The notes under the pieces are model-generated. The model ran no database searches and had not been told where the DNA came from. It was given only the letters and a program-made list of their open reading frames with translations. Shown in pieces: positions 1-7,501 of a DNA stretch of 35,836 bases. Position numbers and translations under genes: made by a program. Every line of letters starts with the position of its first letter. Within the stretch, counting starts at the first letter, position 1. Source of the stretch: a virus; IMG/VR virus record IMGVR_UViG_3300036770_000502, positions 1 through 35,836 of that record. The stretch is one strand, 5' to 3'.

Positions 1-1357
1 CAATCTTCGGAATGAACTTCTGATCGGGCACACCCCACCTAAACACACCAGTTTGAATCGTCCCAGACGACACAAGGTTCGTTGAATGTTTACGGTACGC
101 ACCCAAACCAGACACCGTGAACACAGGATCGTTATCGAACTCGTGGACATCAAGAACAGCACCCTGACCAGACACCATCAAATCCGATGCGTACGCAAAC
201 TGATTCGTGGAAATCTGCACCGACAAATCGATACGCCCCAACCCTGTGGATGCCGAGTCGTAGTTCGTCCAACCGAAATACACGTACGACCCGATACCAG
301 TGAACGCTTGAATAGATGAACCCGTCGAGATGAACGGTCCAATAACAAGGTTCCCGTTATCGTCCGATGTCGCGGCACGGAACCCAGTCTCCAAACCGAT
401 AAAAATGTACCCGAGATAACTGTCGATACTGACAACGATTTCGCCCTGCGGCAACTCGCCAGCAACAGTCGGAATATCAAGCGCCGTACCGTCAGCTTTG
501 ATTTGCGTTTTATAGATAAGCGTCTTGTTGCCCGAGTGACCAGCACAGTAGATGTGGTTTTGCCCACCAGCGAAACCAACCCAAGTGAAGTTCGTGTTTG
601 GATGCGTATAAAGGGCACCAGGGTTATTTGCTGAAGTACCTGGGGCGGTGGTGATATTCCAAATCTTGTGCTTATCAGCACCCTGACCAGTAGCCATCAA
701 ACGACCGCGAACATAATCCAATTTTCCAGCCTCAATACCAGTGATATACGCCGAAGCCGCTGAAGTACCAGCGTTCGTTTGATCTATGTCGCCGTTCGCA
801 TACGAAAAAAACACGTTGTAACCATCGGATGCAATCGAATAAATGTTTGAAGCGGCGGTGCTTGTCACCGTAGTGAAGGTGGACCAATCCGTTGTGTACT
901 TGACGTTCTGCCCATCCGTCCCATAGATACGGGTATCAGCAGTAGCCATATACAGATTCGTTCCAGATGTCGAATACGACTGCGTTGTATCAGACAGAAG
1001 CGACAACTGGCCTTTCGTCCAAACATCAATCCCCTTAGACGAAAAGAAACGATACGGTTCAGCGTCAGCAGTGTCCGCATATTTCTGTCCAGCCCCATAA
1101 TGCCAAGACGACTGCGACCTACGCCAAAGTCCCTGCGGATTGATAGCAGACTCCCCAGGTTCAGCTGACTGGTCAACCGAATCACGAACACGAGCATCAA
1201 ACTGGCGGGTGAACTGGTTCGATTTCGTATCAATCATGTACGGGCGACCATTGATCGCCACCGGAAAAATATATGGAACAAGCGGAGAATCACCGGTACC
1301 AGCAAAAAATCCTGGAGTGTCCTTATACGGAAACTCAAGTTCAGTAACGATTGCCAC
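1..1357 (-). CDS. Putative tail/fibre structural protein, 3' end cut off by window edge
   Basis: The frame is open from a GTG at 1357 down to base 1 (452 codons) with no stop. I found it by translating the minus strand directly. The protein is rich in Gly, Ser, Thr and aromatic residues. It shows repeating short strands such as NLYMATADTRIYGTDG, NHIYCAGHSGNK and YLGYIFIGLETGFR, which suggest a beta-propeller or other all-beta virion protein. TAG is the first codon in frame upstream, and GTG is the only start-type codon between it and the body of the gene. The start lies 2 nt after the stop of the preceding gene, so translation is probably coupled. The C-terminus is outside the window, unless the genome is circular, in which case the frame continues in phase into the fragment at 35836. 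The exact role is not known. Confidence 0.8.
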   Translation of the reverse strand, partial: MAIVTELEFPYKDTPGFFAGTGDSPLVPYIFPVAINGRPYMIDTKSNQFTRQFDARVRDSVDQSAEPGESAINPQGLWRRSQSSWHYGAGQKYADTADAEPYRFFSSKGIDVWTKGQLSLLSDTTQSYSTSGTNLYMATADTRIYGTDGQNVKYTTDWSTFTTVTSTAASNIYSIASDGYNVFFSYANGDIDQTNAGTSAASAYITGIEAGKLDYVRGRLMATGQGADKHKIWNITTAPGTSANNPGALYTHPNTNFTWVGFAGGQNHIYCAGHSGNKTLIYKTQIKADGTALDIPTVAGELPQGEIVVSIDSYLGYIFIGLETGFRAATSDDNGNLVIGPFISTGSSIQAFTGIGSYVYFGWTNYDSASTGLGRIDLSVQISTNQFAYASDLMVSGQGAVLDVHEFDNDPVFTVSGLGAYRKHSTNLVSSGTIQTGVFRWGVPDQKFIPKI

Positions 1358-1359
1358 GG

Positions 1360-2244
1360 CTACTGCCTAATAACTAGCGGGTATTGTCTTACCAAGCGCG
1401 CCATCTCAGCGACAATACGATCCCTCCGCAAACGCAAAATGTTACTGAACGAATCACGCATCGCCCCAGGTGGAACCTCATCAGACCTACGAGTATCACC
1501 CTGAGACTCAATAAAGTTTCGCTTCACCTCACGCACCGACAACATACGAGACATCACACCCATTTCCAGAATGTCTTCCATTGTCACAGGAACATACGAC
1601 ACCGACTGAATATCATCAGACAGCGCCGACACCCGCGCAAACGGAGCCTTATAACGGACACGCAAAGTGCCAGCCATCGTCCCCTCATCAAACGTAAGTG
1701 CGAACCCAGACGCAAAATCAGCGGTAGGCATATCTCGTGACAAACGCACACGATGAATTGTTGGGTGATCGTCCGATAGGTAACGAAGACGAACATCAAT
1801 CAAATCAATAATCGAAGTCGCACCCGTAATATTGATCTGCCGATCCGACCCGTTATACGACACATCAGTAGACACCACACGAAACAAACCGTTCGCAGGA
1901 CTCGACAAATCATCAATGTCTTGATTCAACGCATCCAACATCTGAGCCTTTGGGAACCGCGGATTCAATGTCAACACCGCACCAGACGAATGAGAAACAG
2001 CTGTAGTCCCCGAATACCCGCGTTCAACCGTCAATGTGTTCGTCGAGGTGTTCGTCGCCCATACATAAAACAACTCCGAGCCAATCTCGAAAATCGTTCC
2101 AGGTTGCAGCGAGTTCACCGGATACAAACAAACAACAGTCGTATCGTCGGAATCAATCGACACCGACAACTTGTTTCGTTCTTCAACGATCCCAGAAAGC
2201 AGTTGTCGCGACACCCGATCAAGGAGCGCAGAAGCGGTGGACAC
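1360..2244 (-). CDS. Putative head-tail connector/neck-type structural protein
   Basis: This is a 294-aa protein starting at GTG, with 1 nt overlap (TAGTG) with the small Lys-rich gene upstream. The N-terminal half contains a beta-rich stretch, LTVERGYSGTTAVSH (about residues 71-85), of a type common in phage proteins of the neck or tail region. It is followed by a helical stretch, FPKAQMLDALNQDIDDL. The C-terminus is basic and helical (RRDRIVAEMARLVRQ). Its place between small virion proteins and a tail/fibre-like gene supports a virion role. The neck assignment is an inference from position and style, not from a diagnostic motif. Confidence 0.75.
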   Translation of the reverse strand: MSTASALLDRVSRQLLSGIVEERNKLSVSIDSDDTTVVCLYPVNSLQPGTIFEIGSELFYVWATNTSTNTLTVERGYSGTTAVSHSSGAVLTLNPRFPKAQMLDALNQDIDDLSSPANGLFRVVSTDVSYNGSDRQINITGATSIIDLIDVRLRYLSDDHPTIHRVRLSRDMPTADFASGFALTFDEGTMAGTLRVRYKAPFARVSALSDDIQSVSYVPVTMEDILEMGVMSRMLSVREVKRNFIESQGDTRRSDEVPPGAMRDSFSNILRLRRDRIVAEMARLVRQYPLVIRQ

Positions 2245-2369
2245 TACTTCTTTTTCTTGCCCTTCATTTTATCCATCTTCATAGACTTGCCAGACTTCTT
2301 GGCTTCCTTCTTGGCTGATGCCATTCCGGATTCAGTGTACGGGAACTTCTTCTTTCCAACCTTGGGCAT
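2244..2369 (-). CDS. Small Lys-rich protein (41 aa)
   Basis: This short gene reads MPKVGKKKFPYTESGMASAK at its start and ends in a run of lysines. The start at 2369 is preceded by a good Shine-Dalgarno (AGGAGAA). Its TAG stop overlaps the GTG start of the next gene by one base. Very small basic proteins beginning MPKVGKKKFPYT are familiar from aquatic phage genomes, where they sit among virion genes. A role in binding DNA or in assembly is a guess. The ORF is too short for ordinary length cut-offs, but its start signal and coupling make it convincing. Confidence 0.8.
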   Translation of the reverse strand: MPKVGKKKFPYTESGMASAKKEAKKSGKSMKMDKMKGKKKK

Positions 2370-2394
2370 GTCTTCTCCTATCGACTAGCCAATG

Positions 2395-2667
2395 TTACCA
2401 TTTGACTTTATCTGCCCAGTAAGCGGCAGACATCTTTCCCTTGGCGATGTTCTTGGCATGACGGGCCTTGAACGACTCACGACGCTTGCGATAAGAGGCC
2501 GACTCACCAGCTTTCTTTGGAGAACCCTGGACACCCTGCTGACCGAAGCGGATTAACTTCACCTTGCTACCCTCTTTGGCAAGCACGGCATGTGACTTAC
2601 TCGCTCCCGGGGTGCGCTTAGGCTTGTTGTATCCAGCAAACTTCTCGCCACGATATTCAATTGTCAT
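2395..2667 (-). CDS. Small basic protein, conserved phage type
   Basis: This is a 90-aa basic protein with the central segments FAGYNKPKRTPGASKSHAV and KVKLIRFGQQGVQGSPKK. This style is common in aquatic phages, where such proteins travel with the DUF5872-like protein encoded just upstream. The ATG overlaps the stop of that gene as ATGA, so the two are probably translated together. Many Lys, Arg and Gly residues suggest contact with nucleic acid inside the virion. That is inference; the biochemical function is unknown. Confidence 0.8.
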   Translation of the reverse strand: MTIEYRGEKFAGYNKPKRTPGASKSHAVLAKEGSKVKLIRFGQQGVQGSPKKAGESASYRKRRESFKARHAKNIAKGKMSAAYWADKVKW

Positions 2668-3062
2668 TTGCTTTTCCTCGCTTCCTTACCAGCCTTCTTG
2701 GCCGCAGGTGTGTTTGATACGAACTGCCTGCCAGCCCTAGAGCCAGCCTGCTTCTTCTTGTTTGTCGCAGCTTTTTCAGCTGGCGACAACTTTTTCCAAG
2801 CTTTATCTGGAAGATAACGCGTTGTGCCACCGGGGCGATCGGCTGGCTTCTTATCAGAAGTACGCCATTTTTCCTTAGTCCACTTCGACAACTTCTTCTG
2901 GGCACCAGTCTTTTCTCCGGTATACCCACCACCAGCAGCCTCGTACTTTTGCGCAACAAGCTGGGCCTTGCGAGCCGACCACTGTCCCGGCTTGCCACCT
3001 TTTGAGCCAGCCATCACCTGGTTTTTAATACGCTCACGAAGTTGCGGTTTGGTGTAGGCCAT
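2664..3062 (-). CDS. DUF5872-like basic protein
   Basis: This is a 132-aa very basic protein. Residues about 17-45 (VMAGSKGGKPGQWSARKAQL, then YEAAGGGY) match the pattern I associate with the DUF5872 family, which is found in phages and large DNA viruses. The C-terminus is a Lys/Ala-rich tail. The ATG overlaps the stop of the glycosyltransferase gene (TAATG), and its own stop overlaps the next ATG. No enzyme motif is visible. A DNA-binding or condensing role in the particle is plausible but unproven. Confidence 0.8.
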   Translation of the reverse strand: MAYTKPQLRERIKNQVMAGSKGGKPGQWSARKAQLVAQKYEAAGGGYTGEKTGAQKKLSKWTKEKWRTSDKKPADRPGGTTRYLPDKAWKKLSPAEKAATNKKKQAGSRAGRQFVSNTPAAKKAGKEARKSK

Positions 3063-4153
3063 TAGTCATTAATCTCTTTTAGGTACCCACCACTGTACAT
3101 GATGTCATGCATATTTTCGTTTATGTAATAGGTTTGGCCGGGGACAAACTCGGTTCTTTTCCCGTTGACCTCGCAGGCGCAGTTCTTGGTGACCTCAATC
3201 TTGACAAGCAGGTTGGCTTCAATCTTTTTGGGGTTGTCCAAAAGGACACCGATTGGCACAGCACCAAGCAGCTTCTTGGTTGATTTGGCCCATGAAAACT
3301 CCTGAGCACCAGAAACCTTATCAAGGGCAAAGATGCGCATGTCGTTTTCGTAGTGGAACTTCATTAGGTGCGCCAAGTCGTCAACGTCAGCTACGTCCCA
3401 ATAGCCACCCATGGGGGCTTTGGACTTTTTATACTTGACCACGCCAGTAGCCAGATCCTTGTACTGATCTTGGCCAGACGTGGGTGTGATTATGGTCGGT
3501 ATCCCCATGGCTATGGCCTGAAGTGGCATTAACCCAAAACCTTCACCACGCGCAGGAGCAACGAAACAATCAGCCATTGAGTACCACTCACGTTGTTCCT
3601 CTAAGCTCATCCATTCTCTATGTAGATGGATATTGTCTCCAAGAAAAGAACTTGGCACATCACTTGCATGTGGAGCAGCTTTAATGTGCAGCTCAGCATT
3701 TGGCAACTTCAACTTGTTAAACGCTTTGACAAGGATGTCCAGACCTTTGCGTGCCCACAAAGAACCACCAGCATGGAAGCGGAACGTCTCCCCTCTTTCG
3801 TGTGGCATGGGTTTCCAGAACTTTGTGTCCACCCCAAGCGGCACATACTTTACGTTTGGATGGTGCTTGCCAAAAACTTCAATGTTGTGTTTGCACGGAA
3901 CAAGTATCTGGTCGTATTCTTTTAACCACCTAGAAAAAGACAGAGGTATTTGGGTTGTTTCCCACATAGTAAAACAGACTCTGTGCGCTCCTTCCGTCCA
4001 ATGACCCGGAAACCGTGGCACCCCCATGTAGACATCTACGCTTGCGTCAGGGGAAAGCGTCACGTTCTTGGGTAGCGCACTCCTGAATCCATCGAGCATT
4101 GACCCATAGCCGAACTTTGGGTCCTCAACACCCCTCCAGTTTTGAAAGTTCAC
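3062..4153 (-). CDS. Glycosyltransferase, GT-B fold (GT4-like)
   Basis: This 363-aa protein has the C-terminal nucleotide-sugar site typical of GT4 enzymes: RKGLDILVKAF, then PARGEGFGLMPLQAIAMGIP with the E-x7-E type pattern. These enzymes transfer sugar from a nucleotide donor. The N-terminal half has CFTMWETTQIP and VPLGVDTKFW, also usual for this group. After the catalytic domain, about 60 residues with two cysteines (NCACEVNGK) look like a small beta add-on. The start is GTG in a GTGA overlap with the preceding gene. A gene of this kind inside a virion operon suggests glycosylation of the virion or of a host surface polymer. The target is unknown. Confidence 0.85.
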   Translation of the reverse strand: MNFQNWRGVEDPKFGYGSMLDGFRSALPKNVTLSPDASVDVYMGVPRFPGHWTEGAHRVCFTMWETTQIPLSFSRWLKEYDQILVPCKHNIEVFGKHHPNVKYVPLGVDTKFWKPMPHERGETFRFHAGGSLWARKGLDILVKAFNKLKLPNAELHIKAAPHASDVPSSFLGDNIHLHREWMSLEEQREWYSMADCFVAPARGEGFGLMPLQAIAMGIPTIITPTSGQDQYKDLATGVVKYKKSKAPMGGYWDVADVDDLAHLMKFHYENDMRIFALDKVSGAQEFSWAKSTKKLLGAVPIGVLLDNPKKIEANLLVKIEVTKNCACEVNGKRTEFVPGQTYYINENMHDIMYSGGYLKEIND

Positions 4154-4434
4154 TTTGGGATTCCGAGACCAGTTTCAATCTGCCAACTGTGCTCGGCCCT
4201 GCTTTCTGCAGCAGCAGAACCGTCAATTGCCTGTGGCTGTAGGCCGTCCTGGCGCAAACGCTTGTAGGCGTCAAGGTCCTTCTCAAGCATCTTGTCCTTT
4301 TGGTTAATGGTTGCCGCCCTTGCTCCACCACGGCGAGTTGGGGTAGCGGACGCAGCAATTGCCAAACCAGCGATCCTACAACCAAAGCAATCATCAACAT
4401 CCAGATTTGGGTGTGTTTCTCTGTGCTTTATCAT
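4150..4434 (-). CDS. Small phage protein with CxxC-type N-terminus
   Basis: This is a 94-aa protein. The N-terminus HPNLDVDDCFGCRIAG has a CFGC pair that, together with the nearby histidines, may bind a metal. The rest is charged and helical (KDKMLEKDLDAYKRLRQDG). The ATG overlaps the upstream stop as ATGA, and the stop overlaps the GTG of the glycosyltransferase. The CFGC pattern recurs in small proteins of actinobacterial phages, but I know of no assigned function. Confidence 0.75.
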   Translation of the reverse strand: MIKHRETHPNLDVDDCFGCRIAGLAIAASATPTRRGGARAATINQKDKMLEKDLDAYKRLRQDGLQPQAIDGSAAAESRAEHSWQIETGLGIPK

Positions 4435-4727
4435 GTGATGTAACCTCCATACCCAGCAGCAATCAAAGCCGCTTCTTCTTCAGCGGTGACAATGTTATCG
4501 TGCCCACCGTAGAACACCGTTCGTATATCGTTTGGGTCAGACGGATCGTTCTCTGTGAATGTCCCATCTAATAGCCAATAAACGTTGCGCCCCCTTGGCG
4601 ATGCTGGGTAGAACCTAGACAACCTACGCCTAAGTCGTTCTTCTGTGGAAAAAATACCAAACATGCTCTCGCCATTGATTGGACCCTGTGTAACAAAGTT
4701 ATCGGTTGGTGGGCGGAAAGTGGCCAT
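4431..4727 (-). CDS. Small virion-associated protein sharing a C-terminal domain with its neighbour
   Basis: This is a 98-aa protein. Its last 45 residues (YWLLDGTFTENDP ... GGHDNIVTAEEEAALIAAGY) resemble the end of the protein encoded just upstream at 4727-5422 (LYKLTNGTYTTTE ... GSHSNFLTDTEVSELTAAGY). Both end in AAGYG(G/S)YIT. The two genes are adjacent and overlap by one base, which suggests domain duplication. The N-terminus FVTQGPINGESMFGIFSTEE recalls short phage proteins near tail genes. It is probably a tail or decoration component; the role is not established. Confidence 0.75.
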   Translation of the reverse strand: MATFRPPTDNFVTQGPINGESMFGIFSTEERLRRRLSRFYPASPRGRNVYWLLDGTFTENDPSDPNDIRTVFYGGHDNIVTAEEEAALIAAGYGGYIT

Positions 4728-5422
4728 CAGGTTATGTAGCTCCCGTACCCAGCTGCGGTCAGCTCGGATACCTCGGTATCGGTAAGAAAATTACTATGCG
4801 ACCCCAAATACACTTTTTCCACCTGTCCTTCATTTCTTTGCTCTGTGGTGGTATAGGTACCGTTGGTAAGTTTATAAAGATTTTGCGCTCTGCGCCCTGA
4901 TCGGTCATACGAACGTAAACGGTTTGCGACATCTGGCATGGCAAACAAACCAGCAGGATATTCGTCTATTGCTGGCAGACGCAGAATGTGGGATTTTATC
5001 CAAGTTGCTGCACTAGTCCCTGTTCCTGTAGAGGTTGCTGTACGAAACGCAACTCTGACACCTACAACTTCTGCTGTTCCCGAACCCGAGCCTGTGGCGG
5101 TTCTAATATTAACGACAAGATCGACACCTGCCCCAGAACCAACACCAGAGCCTGTTGCCGTGCGCAGTTTGACAACAACACGATCAGCAGACCCGGCGCC
5201 AGTGCCAGAACCAGTAGCCGTACGGAACTTGATGACAACACGGATGGTAGAGCTAGTTCCAGAACCTGAACCAGTAGCGGTGCGAATTGCAACAAGGACT
5301 TCGGTGGCGGACGAAGAACTTGTACCAGACCCCGTAGCGGTGCGCGCTACAGGATCGCCAATATAAAACTTTCGCGTACCGACAAACGGTTCGGTAAACC
5401 CGATTACTGCTGTTCTAGACAT
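4727..5422 (-). CDS. Repeat-rich structural protein (six RTATGSG-type repeats)
   Basis: This is a 231-aa protein. Residues about 27-145 hold six tandem units of about 22-24 residues. Each begins with RTATGSG or a close variant and is followed by a Gly/Ser/Thr turn and a hydrophobic strand such as RVVVKL. This looks like a beta-solenoid or fibrous repeat. The C-terminal 60 residues form the domain shared with the next gene and end AAGYGSYIT. The Shine-Dalgarno AAAGGGG lies inside a perfect small hairpin (5424-5437). The setting near the capsid and tail genes points to a surface or tail protein. Repeat number could vary between relatives. Confidence 0.8.
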   Translation of the reverse strand: MSRTAVIGFTEPFVGTRKFYIGDPVARTATGSGTSSSSATEVLVAIRTATGSGSGTSSTIRVVIKFRTATGSGTGAGSADRVVVKLRTATGSGVGSGAGVDLVVNIRTATGSGSGTAEVVGVRVAFRTATSTGTGTSAATWIKSHILRLPAIDEYPAGLFAMPDVANRLRSYDRSGRRAQNLYKLTNGTYTTTEQRNEGQVEKVYLGSHSNFLTDTEVSELTAAGYGSYIT

Positions 5423-5423
5423 C

Positions 5424-5437
5424 AGGGGTTATCCCCT
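5424..5437 (-). promoter_or_regulatory. Hairpin covering the ribosome binding site of the repeat-protein gene
   Basis: On the minus strand AGGGG-ATAA-CCCCT forms a 5-bp hairpin one base before the ATG at 5422. The 5' arm is the Shine-Dalgarno itself. If formed, it would lower initiation. This is read from sequence; the effect is inferred. Confidence 0.45.
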
Positions 5438-5442
5438 TTCAG

Positions 5443-5805
5443 CTAGTCGAGAGACAGCGTAAGAGAAGTGATCTGGAACGTATCGCCAGCGGTAACAGCA
5501 GCGGAAGAAGACAAAGCGCCAGTCCACAAACAGTTACCCGCAGAAGCGTTATCCCAAAGCGACCAATGTGAGTACGTTTCGCTTGTCGAGACATTGGTCC
5601 ATTCAAGAGTTGCAGAAGAAGCCATTGAACCAGATGACGCGGCCGACCAAGATACGGCTTTGCGAGTCGTTTCGGTTGCCGCGTTGGAGGTCCCAGCCTC
5701 ACCTGGATCACCTGTATGCAATTTAATGTATGAAGTAGTAACGGAGAACGATTGATTTCTCAGCGTGTCAAGCAGAGCGTTTTCTGCGTAGTTAGAAATT
5801 GACAT
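5443..5805 (-). CDS. Phage structural protein, small beta-rich tail/decoration type
   Basis: This is a 120-aa protein. The pattern LLDTLRNQSFSVTTSYIKLH, TGDPGEAGTSNAATETTR and then ETYSHWSLWD is familiar from small virion proteins of many phages, usually annotated as a tail or fibre-associated protein. I take ATG at 5805; a TTG lies immediately before it. No Shine-Dalgarno is visible, and a strong terminator-like hairpin separates the gene from the capsid gene upstream. Its expression may depend on read-through. The exact virion position is unknown. Confidence 0.8.
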   Translation of the reverse strand: MSISNYAENALLDTLRNQSFSVTTSYIKLHTGDPGEAGTSNAATETTRKAVSWSAASSGSMASSATLEWTNVSTSETYSHWSLWDNASAGNCLWTGALSSSAAVTAGDTFQITSLTLSLD

Positions 5806-5824
5806 CAATGAGAGTGTAGCAAAC

Positions 5825-5860
5825 GCGGGGTGCCCGGTGGAGGGGAACCGGACACCCCGC
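5825..5860 (-). terminator. Terminator-like hairpin after the major capsid gene
   Basis: The arms 5825-5837 and 5848-5860 form a 13-bp GC-rich stem with one G-U pair and a 10-nt loop. It sits about 20 nt after the capsid stop codon. Only a short T-containing stretch (GTTTGC) follows, so it may terminate partially. That would make the capsid the most abundant product of the upstream promoter. Confidence 0.65.
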
Positions 5861-5879
5861 TCGCTTTACTACTCAGCTA

Positions 5880-6863
5880 TCAGGTGTTTGCACCGATGCT
5901 AGACGAGGACTCGATACGTCCGAGTGCCTCTTCGCGGAAGCGGCCGTAGCCACCCAGCCAGTACCAACCAGTCGGGTTGAAACGACGCAGCGCGTCGACA
6001 ACCGGACCTTCGATGATGCGTGGGAACGGACCATTGCCATCCGTGATGCTGTACGCCTTGGCGAGTGCCTGCTGTCCCATGATGTGGGTGCAGTACACGT
6101 CGACCTTCGCACCAGCGCCAGTCGATGAACCCGATCCGTCCGAAGCGTCAGCAAAGACCTTGGCACGTGGCGTCTCAATGAAACGCACCGATTCAAAGGT
6201 TCCGATTTCACCCGTGTAGATGTTGACCGTATCGACAGCAACGTGCGGAGCATTCCACGACGCAGCACCAGTCTCACGACGCAGGTCGTAGGACACGTCT
6301 GGGTGGATGTAACCGACGTAGAAGCCACCGTCGCGCGGAGCAACGTTCTTCTTGCGGAGCGATGCCGTCATCTTGCGAACGTCGTTTGCAGTAACGATGT
6401 CGTCTGCACCGACGTAAGCACGAGCCGTTGGCAACGAAGCGCCACCCGAACCGTAGAAGATGTTCTCGGTACCAGCAGCAAGCACGTCACGGACAATCTG
6501 GTCAATTGAGTCACCAGCGTTGTAACCGATGATGTTTGCAGCAGCTGCATCCACATCGAGGAACGAGGTGCCACGGAGCTTGGCCGTGGTGTTGACCGCG
6601 TTACCGTACTCAGCAAGGGTGACCGTCACCTGTGCGTCGCTCATTGCGACAGGGGTGACATCGGTCGTCTCTGCAAGAGTGCTGGTTGCAGCTGAAAGGT
6701 CGGCAAACTTGGTGAAGACCACCGAACTTCCCGGCATTGATTGATTGGTCGGCATAACGTCTGCCGCCTGATCGAACAGGAGCTGCGAGCGGAGCGCAAA
6801 GTATGCGAGCTGCTCGTACGCCGCCTGAACGACGTTGAGGGATGAAACCTGTGTATAGGCCAT
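5880..6863 (-). CDS. Major capsid protein, N4-gp56-like family
   Basis: This is a 327-aa protein directly downstream of a scaffold-like gene. The N-terminus (VVQAAYEQLAYFALRSQLLF), the block VVFTKFADLSAATSTLAET and the phrase VTLAEYGNAVNTTAKLRGTS match the layout of the N4-gp56 major capsid family. It also has YIHPDVSYDLRRETG and QALAKAYSITDGNGPFPRII, typical of the later part of that family. The codon usage is unusually GC-rich and regular, as expected for a highly expressed protein. A terminator-like hairpin follows. It would form the HK97-type icosahedral shell. Confidence 0.9.
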   Translation of the reverse strand: MAYTQVSSLNVVQAAYEQLAYFALRSQLLFDQAADVMPTNQSMPGSSVVFTKFADLSAATSTLAETTDVTPVAMSDAQVTVTLAEYGNAVNTTAKLRGTSFLDVDAAAANIIGYNAGDSIDQIVRDVLAAGTENIFYGSGGASLPTARAYVGADDIVTANDVRKMTASLRKKNVAPRDGGFYVGYIHPDVSYDLRRETGAASWNAPHVAVDTVNIYTGEIGTFESVRFIETPRAKVFADASDGSGSSTGAGAKVDVYCTHIMGQQALAKAYSITDGNGPFPRIIEGPVVDALRRFNPTGWYWLGGYGRFREEALGRIESSSSIGANT

Positions 6864-6905
6864 TGTTTTCCTTAGGGTCGCCCCTAAGACGTGAGACCTA
6901 GGGGG

Positions 6906-7352
6906 TTAGTAGTTTTCTGCTTCGGCTCGCGCCTGGGCCAGTAAGTGCATTACTTCGTCTTTGGTCCGGGCCTGCTTGATCCGCTCAACGTAATCGACTG
7001 GTAGCTCACTCGTCTCTGCCGCACCAGCTGCACGATTCACACGGTTCCAGGCCTGCTCCTCATTTGCAGAGGGCCTGCTGGACTCGATGATATTTGCTTC
7101 TTGGGCTGCAGCACGGATGGCATCAGTCGACAAGTCGCCTTCGTAGCCCTTAATGAAATACTTTGCCATCGGGTTCTCTGGGTTAACCCCAGCCTTCAGG
7201 AAAGCCAGTTCACGTTTGGCTTGCTCGGCTTCCGCAAGGAGTGCATCCTTACGCTTGTTCTCTGCTTCCAGTTCTCGCATTCTTGCTCGTACCGGATTAC
7301 GTCCTGCTTGGTCTTGCGACTCGTCCTCAAACTCAATGTTTGCGTCCGACAT
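6906..7352 (-). CDS. Putative scaffolding protein
   Basis: This is a 148-aa acidic, helical protein. Residues about 20-60 (RARMRELEAENKRKDALLAEA) form a clear coiled coil. The C-terminal part is Ala/Glu-rich (VMHLLAQARAEAENY). It sits immediately before the capsid gene and after a promoter, the usual place for a scaffold. I prefer ATG at 7352 (MSDANIEFEDE) over the upstream in-frame start because the coding style begins there. A scaffold guides capsid assembly and is then removed. No protease gene is visible. Confidence 0.75.
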   Translation of the reverse strand: MSDANIEFEDESQDQAGRNPVRARMRELEAENKRKDALLAEAEQAKRELAFLKAGVNPENPMAKYFIKGYEGDLSTDAIRAAAQEANIIESSRPSANEEQAWNRVNRAAGAAETSELPVDYVERIKQARTKDEVMHLLAQARAEAENY

Positions 7353-7448
7353 GACCCACTCTTTCCTGCCCACGTACTGGCCAGAGGAACCAGGACGGCT
7401 GCAAATATCACCCTTGTTTACTCACCGAAGCCGGGGATCTCCAGCGGT

Positions 7449-7463
7449 TATCCCAACGGGATA
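7449..7463 (-). promoter_or_regulatory. Hairpin at the predicted 5' end of the scaffold-capsid mRNA
   Basis: TATCCC-GTT-GGGATA on the minus strand is a perfect 6-bp hairpin. The transcription start predicted from the promoter just upstream falls at about 7462, so the mRNA would begin with this stem. It may stabilise the message. A similar arrangement is seen at 32522-32562. Confidence 0.45.
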
Positions 7464-7468
7464 TGACA

Positions 7469-7498
7469 ACTTTATTGCATTTGTAATGCAAATGTCAA
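7469..7498 (-). promoter_or_regulatory. Promoter with embedded palindromic operator, scaffold-capsid operon
   Basis: On the minus strand TTGACA (7498-7493), an 18-nt spacer and TAAAGT (7474-7469) form a sigma70-like promoter with a perfect -35. The spacer carries the inverted repeat TTGCATT-ACA-AATGCAA (7475-7491). It would sit between the -35 and -10 and could bind a repressor or activator. The promoter begins right after the stop of the gene at 7502. Confidence 0.7.
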
Positions 7499-7501
7499 GT
7501 A

